Part shown: positions 6,582-6,637 of the stretch, piece by piece
How the letters are laid out: each line of letters starts with the position of its first letter
Position numbering within the stretch: position 1 is the first letter of the stretch
Origin: an uncultured Subdoligranulum sp.
GTDB taxonomy: Bacteria; Bacillota; Clostridia; Christensenellales; CAG-314
Assembly (NCBI GenBank): GCA_900551395.1
Contig: URVX01000062.1
Location: 1 to 6,637 of the forward strand
DNA length: 6,637 nt
Reading direction: 5' to 3'
The notes under the pieces: generated by a model
The model's input: the letters and a program-made list of their open reading frames with translations, nothing else
Databases searched by the model: none
Told to the model about the DNA's origin: nothing
Made by a program: the position numbers and the translations under genes

Positions 6582-6585
6582 TTTT

Positions 6586-6623
6586 CCGGACGTCGCCTTT
6601 AGGCTTGTCCGGTTTTTCTTTTT
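6586..6623 (+). terminator. Repeated terminator hairpin, unit 3
   Basis: The third exact copy of the same hairpin and T tract, at the right edge of the window. Confidence 0.72.
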
Positions 6624-6637
6624 CAAAGAAAATCCAG

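Larger units (their letters stand above)
6561..6637 (+). repeat. 177-bp tandem repeat, unit 3 (cut by window edge)
   Basis: The first 77 bases of a third unit, identical to the corresponding parts of units 1 and 2. It includes the tRNA 3' fragment (6561-6581) and the terminator, then the window ends. The true copy number cannot be seen. Confidence 0.93.

Noticed and set aside
6198..6626. 142-codon minus-strand frame made of a 59-residue repeat, as a possible repeat protein
   Set aside because: It is antisense to a functional tRNA, arises from a 177-bp repeat whose length is divisible by three, lacks a ribosome binding site, and contains the familiar spurious WAIRDSN string produced by antisense tRNA.
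6207..6637. CRISPR array
   Set aside because: The units are identical over their whole 177-bp length, so there are no short repeats with variable spacers, and the shared block is a tRNA 3' end.
6384..6637. Additional or degenerate tRNA genes in the array
   Set aside because: Only the 3' strands of the T arm and acceptor stem are repeated; no 5' acceptor strand, D arm or anticodon arm occurs in units 2 or 3.

Overview
The window looks like chromosomal DNA from an anaerobic Firmicute of the Clostridia type. The reasons are a PgcA-type phosphohexomutase, a P-type ATPase of the Exp7/CtpE type, good SigA-style promoters (TTGACA-17-TAAAAT and TTGTCA-17-TATAAT), a short Gram-positive-style lipoprotein, and a tRNA-Val(GAC) gene with an encoded CCA end. 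This placement is inference from gene style; no lower taxonomic rank can be supported.

Layout: about 83% of the window (1-5445) holds three genes on the minus strand. Read in the direction of transcription these are a phosphoglucomutase/phosphomannomutase (5445-3790), histidyl-tRNA synthetase hisS (start set at the ATG at 3729, ending at 2491), and a P-type ATPase that starts one base after the hisS stop and runs off the left edge (2489 to below 1). The mutase has an extended -10 promoter. hisS has its own near-consensus promoter whose -35 lies just beyond the mutase stop codon, so hisS and the ATPase probably form a two-gene operon. A 144-bp divergent intergenic region (5446-5589) separates the mutase from a plus-strand lipoprotein with a transthyretin/carboxypeptidase-regulatory-like fold (5590-6066).

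The right end (6105-6637) is the unusual part. A complete tRNA-Val(GAC) gene with a strong promoter is followed by a tandem array of a 177-bp unit. Each unit begins with an exact copy of the last 21 nt of the tRNA (3' strand of the T arm, 3' acceptor strand and CCA), then carries a rho-independent terminator hairpin and about 100 bp rich in inverted repeats. Two full units and 77 bp of a third are visible, with no difference between copies, and the array continues past the window edge. Since the shared block is a tRNA 3' end, the classic integrase attachment site, the array could be a tandem string of very small non-autonomous elements inserted at tRNA-Val. Simple tandem amplification seeded by one such insertion would look the same. 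No integrase or other protein gene lies in the visible array. The long minus-strand reading frame across it is an artefact of a repeat period divisible by three.

The protein-coding genes are unrelated housekeeping and envelope functions: sugar-phosphate interconversion, tRNA charging and cation transport. Oddities within them are a long charged N-terminal extension on the ATPase, a PAGP motif in its transmembrane helix M4, a shortened HisRS C-terminal domain, and an unclear start for the lipoprotein.
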